DNA of 64,000 nucleotides from Haemaphysalis longicornis (lineage: Eukaryota; Arthropoda; Arachnida; Ixodida; Ixodidae). Both the position numbers and the translations under genes were made by a program. This document shows, one piece after another, positions 61,806 through 64,000 of this stretch. The number at the start of each line of letters is the position of its first letter. Position 1 is the first letter of the stretch. The notes beneath the pieces are model-generated. The model was given only the letters and a program-made list of their open reading frames with translations. It was not told the DNA's origin and ran no database searches. The stretch lies in the NCBI GenBank assembly GCA_013339765.2, contig CM023449.1:115429070-115493069 (forward strand), in the 5' to 3' direction.

Positions 61806-63910
61806 ATTGAACCCCGTTAGATGCCTTGCATCACCCCAGGGTTCCCCTCGCGGAAGATGGCATATTTTTTCTTCTCACCTTGAAGACAACGACCTATTCC
61901 CTCACACCATGTTCGGCTTTCGCTCACACCTCTCAACTCAAGATGTTCTCCTACAGATCAAAGAGCAAGTCATCGATCACCTTAGCAAAATTCATCCCAG
62001 TGCCATCTCAGCCCTCGACGTAAAGGGCGCTTTTGACAAGGTCACACATCAGGCCATCTTAGAAGGACTTCGAGAAACCCAGTGCGGTGCGTGTACATAC
62101 AACTACGTGCGGGCCTTTCTAACCGACCTAACTGCCACCCTTGGCATTGGGCCACTTTGATTAGACACATTTCGTACTCCTCCCAAGAGAACCCCACAAG
62201 GATCAGTTATATCACCCCTCCTCTTCAACATCGCTCTCCTCAAGCTCCCACCTCTCCTTCAAACCATTCCTGGTCTCCACCATGCCCTATAAGCTGATGA
62301 TTTAAATCTTTGGACGACCACCGGATCTCCTGGCACACAACAAGATACCCTACAACAGGCCATCGACACCATTCTCGCTTATCTCCGCCCTCGAGGCCTC
62401 ACGTGTGCCCCCAGCAAATCAGCACTCCTCATCCTCCGCTCCCGAACTCGTGGGCGATGTCCAGTTCCCACACCCGATCCTGCTCCAACAATCGGTTCCA
62501 CACCCATTCCTAAAGTACACACCCTTAGTATACTCGGAGTCCAATTCCATCAAGATGGCTCTGGCGCTGCAGTTCTTCCCCCCCTTCAAGCCACTGTCAC
62601 TCAACTTACCCATCTCATCAAACGCATCACAAACCAACGTCAGGGCCTCAAAGAAGACGATACAATAAGACTAATTCAAGCACTTTTAATTAGTCGCATC
62701 ACATATTCCTCCCCATACATCGCCCTCAAACCCAAAGAACGGGAGAAAGTTGATATACTAATTCGAAAAGCTTTCAAACTTGGACTTGGCCTCCCCGCTC
62801 AAACCTCTACCTGTCGTTTCTTCCAACTCGGAATCCACAACACCCTCGAAGAACTCCTGGAAGCTCAACGCAACAGCCAACTCACCAGACTCCTCCTTAC
62901 CACTACCGGCCGACACGTCCTCCATGTTCTCGGATAACCGACCCCACCTGCTTCACAAGCCCTTCAGCGCATTCCATCTTCAATCCGGTCCCACATTACT
63001 GTGTTCGAAATTCCTAACAATATGCACCCAGAATTCAACCAAGGTAGAAGGCTCTCCTGGGTTAAGCATCTGCGATCACAATTCCCCTTTCACCCCTGAT
63101 ACTCGCTACACCGACGCCGCCCTCTACCGCACACGCCAGGCTCATGCTCTGCCGGTTGTAAACTCAGAAGGCACACTTCTCACCTCCCTCACAACTCTCT
63201 CGACATAAACCACTACTGCCGAAAAAATTGCCATAGCCATCGCCGCTACAACTGGATCCGAATACCTTACAATAATAACAGATTCCCAGCAAGCCTGCCG
63301 TAACATTCAACGTGGACGCATATCACTCCCTGCATTACGCATACTCGCATCAATCAATCCCCTCCCCGAGCTCTACATCGTCTGGACCCCTGGCCACTCG
63401 TCCCTCGAGGGAAATGAGGCGGCTCACGCCGCTGCCCGCGCCCTTCCACACCGGGCATTTCCCTCAGGAACAGAACCTACGGGCCATCCTCCTCCAACTC
63501 CCGCTGTTCCATCACGCTACCACGACATCCTGCACCATTATCGCAACCTTCGCCTCACTTTGCCTCAACCTCACCCTCAACTAACCAAGGAGGAAGCAGT
63601 CATCTGGCGTCGATTACAAACAAACACATATTAAAACGCACCCATCCTCCACGCTATCTCCCCTACCCAATACACCCTCACCTGCCAATTCTGCCCCTCT
63701 CTTAATACTACCTGCCACATGGTGTGGGCCTGTCAAAACACCCCATCGCTTACCCCCAATCCCAGACCTTCTCCAGAGCAGTGGGAGGGCCTGCTGACCA
63801 GCTGCCGTCACGCTGACCTAGATCTTTCTGGTCACCCGTGCCAGGGCTGCAGCCAAGGCCCAAGGGTACCTGGACTGGGGTGAACCCACCCCACCGAGTG
63901 ACGGCTCAAC
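61806..63910 (+). pseudogene. I-clade LINE ORF2: reverse transcriptase, RNase H, zinc motif
   Basis: RT: MFGFRSHLSTQDVLL, ISALDVKGAFDKVTHQAIL, then in other frames TPQGSVISPLLFNIAL and ADDLNLW (the Tyr of YADD lies in a TAAGCTGATGAT context near 62290). Connection: RITYSSPYIALKPKER. RNase H: YTDAALYR (aspartate, near 63108), TTAEKIAIAIA (glutamate), IITDSQQACRN (aspartate) and WTPGHSSLEGNEAAHAAARA (histidine and final acidic residue, near 63380-63435). C terminus: LTCQFCP followed by TCHMVWACQ. Frame changes near 62160, 62290, 62640, 62935, 63100, 63205 and 63425 break it. The polyprotein order is otherwise complete from RT to C terminus. Confidence 0.75.
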
Positions 63911-63960
63911 CACCACTGTCTGCTCTATTAAATGTTTCTTCTCTCTCTCTCTTCGCCGCC
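61806..63960 (+). mobile_element. I-clade-like LINE with RNase H, 5' truncated
   Basis: RT, RNase H and a C-terminal cysteine/histidine motif follow in order, then a short 3' UTR (TAAATGTTTCTTCTCTCTCT). An RNase H domain in a non-LTR element points to the I group (I, R1, LOA and relatives). The endonuclease and ORF1 are missing. The element ends just before the window does. Confidence 0.78.
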
Positions 63961-64000
63961 ACTATCCATTTAAAGTCGCCATTTTAGGCTCAGCTGCCTC

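Overview
The window is eukaryotic and looks like intergenic DNA from a tick (Ixodida). This rests on a tick-type tRNA-derived SINE at 627-840, RTE-type LINEs ending in a CATCATCAT tail, long (TA)n tracts, arthropod Inr motifs and dense mixed retrotransposons. Species cannot be told. I see no host protein-coding gene with convincing structure. Nearly every supportable coding region belongs to a mobile element, mostly broken, and there is one 100-N scaffold gap (23315-23414).

Layout, left half. An intact SINE (627-840) is followed by a minus-strand Ty3/gypsy element (2495-7941) that keeps its 3' LTR and has lost its 5' LTR. A 217-bp LTR-like direct repeat lies on each side of it (2218-2435, 7996-8211). 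Pogo/Tigger-like transposon ends follow (8351, 8836, 13823), then a nearly full-length minus-strand RTE LINE (9399-12520). Next is a 3.6-kb near-palindrome (13958-17519) made of two 5'-truncated Penelope-like elements head to head, each with a GIY-YIG endonuclease remnant and a hammerhead-ribozyme-like motif. A second Ty3/gypsy element follows, with a rearranged BEL/Pao element nested in its pol. The stretch 16405-23314 before the gap and 23415-30347 after it are the same sequence, most simply an unmerged contig overlap. The real locus then holds one copy, best read as 24678-32565.

Layout, right half. A tandem array of a 481-bp repeat, each unit with a tRNA-Thr-like cloverleaf (32597-34550 and 39535-41930), is split by an almost full-length LINE (34551-39534). 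Three 276-bp TATA-bearing promoter monomers precede its ORF1. A second LINE (42785-45969) leads into a chain of short palindromes separated by (TA)n (45970-48259). After a featureless 1.5 kb come an RTE fragment, a LINE 3' end, and a minus-strand CR1/Jockey-like LINE (51309-55250) whose intact ORF1 carries a 2A-type ribosome-skipping motif. The last 9 kb hold a LINE C-terminal fragment, an RTE 3' fragment, a hAT remnant, a TATA/Inr promoter before an endonuclease-like remnant, and an I-clade LINE with RNase H running to the end.

The elements do not form a pathway. Autonomous LINEs (RTE, CR1-like, I) could supply machinery to SINE-like repeats, and (TA)n tracts mark most element boundaries. 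The most unusual architecture is the TA-punctuated series of inverted pairs (Penelope-like and tRNA-headed repeats), together with three tRNA-Thr-like heads (UGU, GGU, CGU) that all lack U33.
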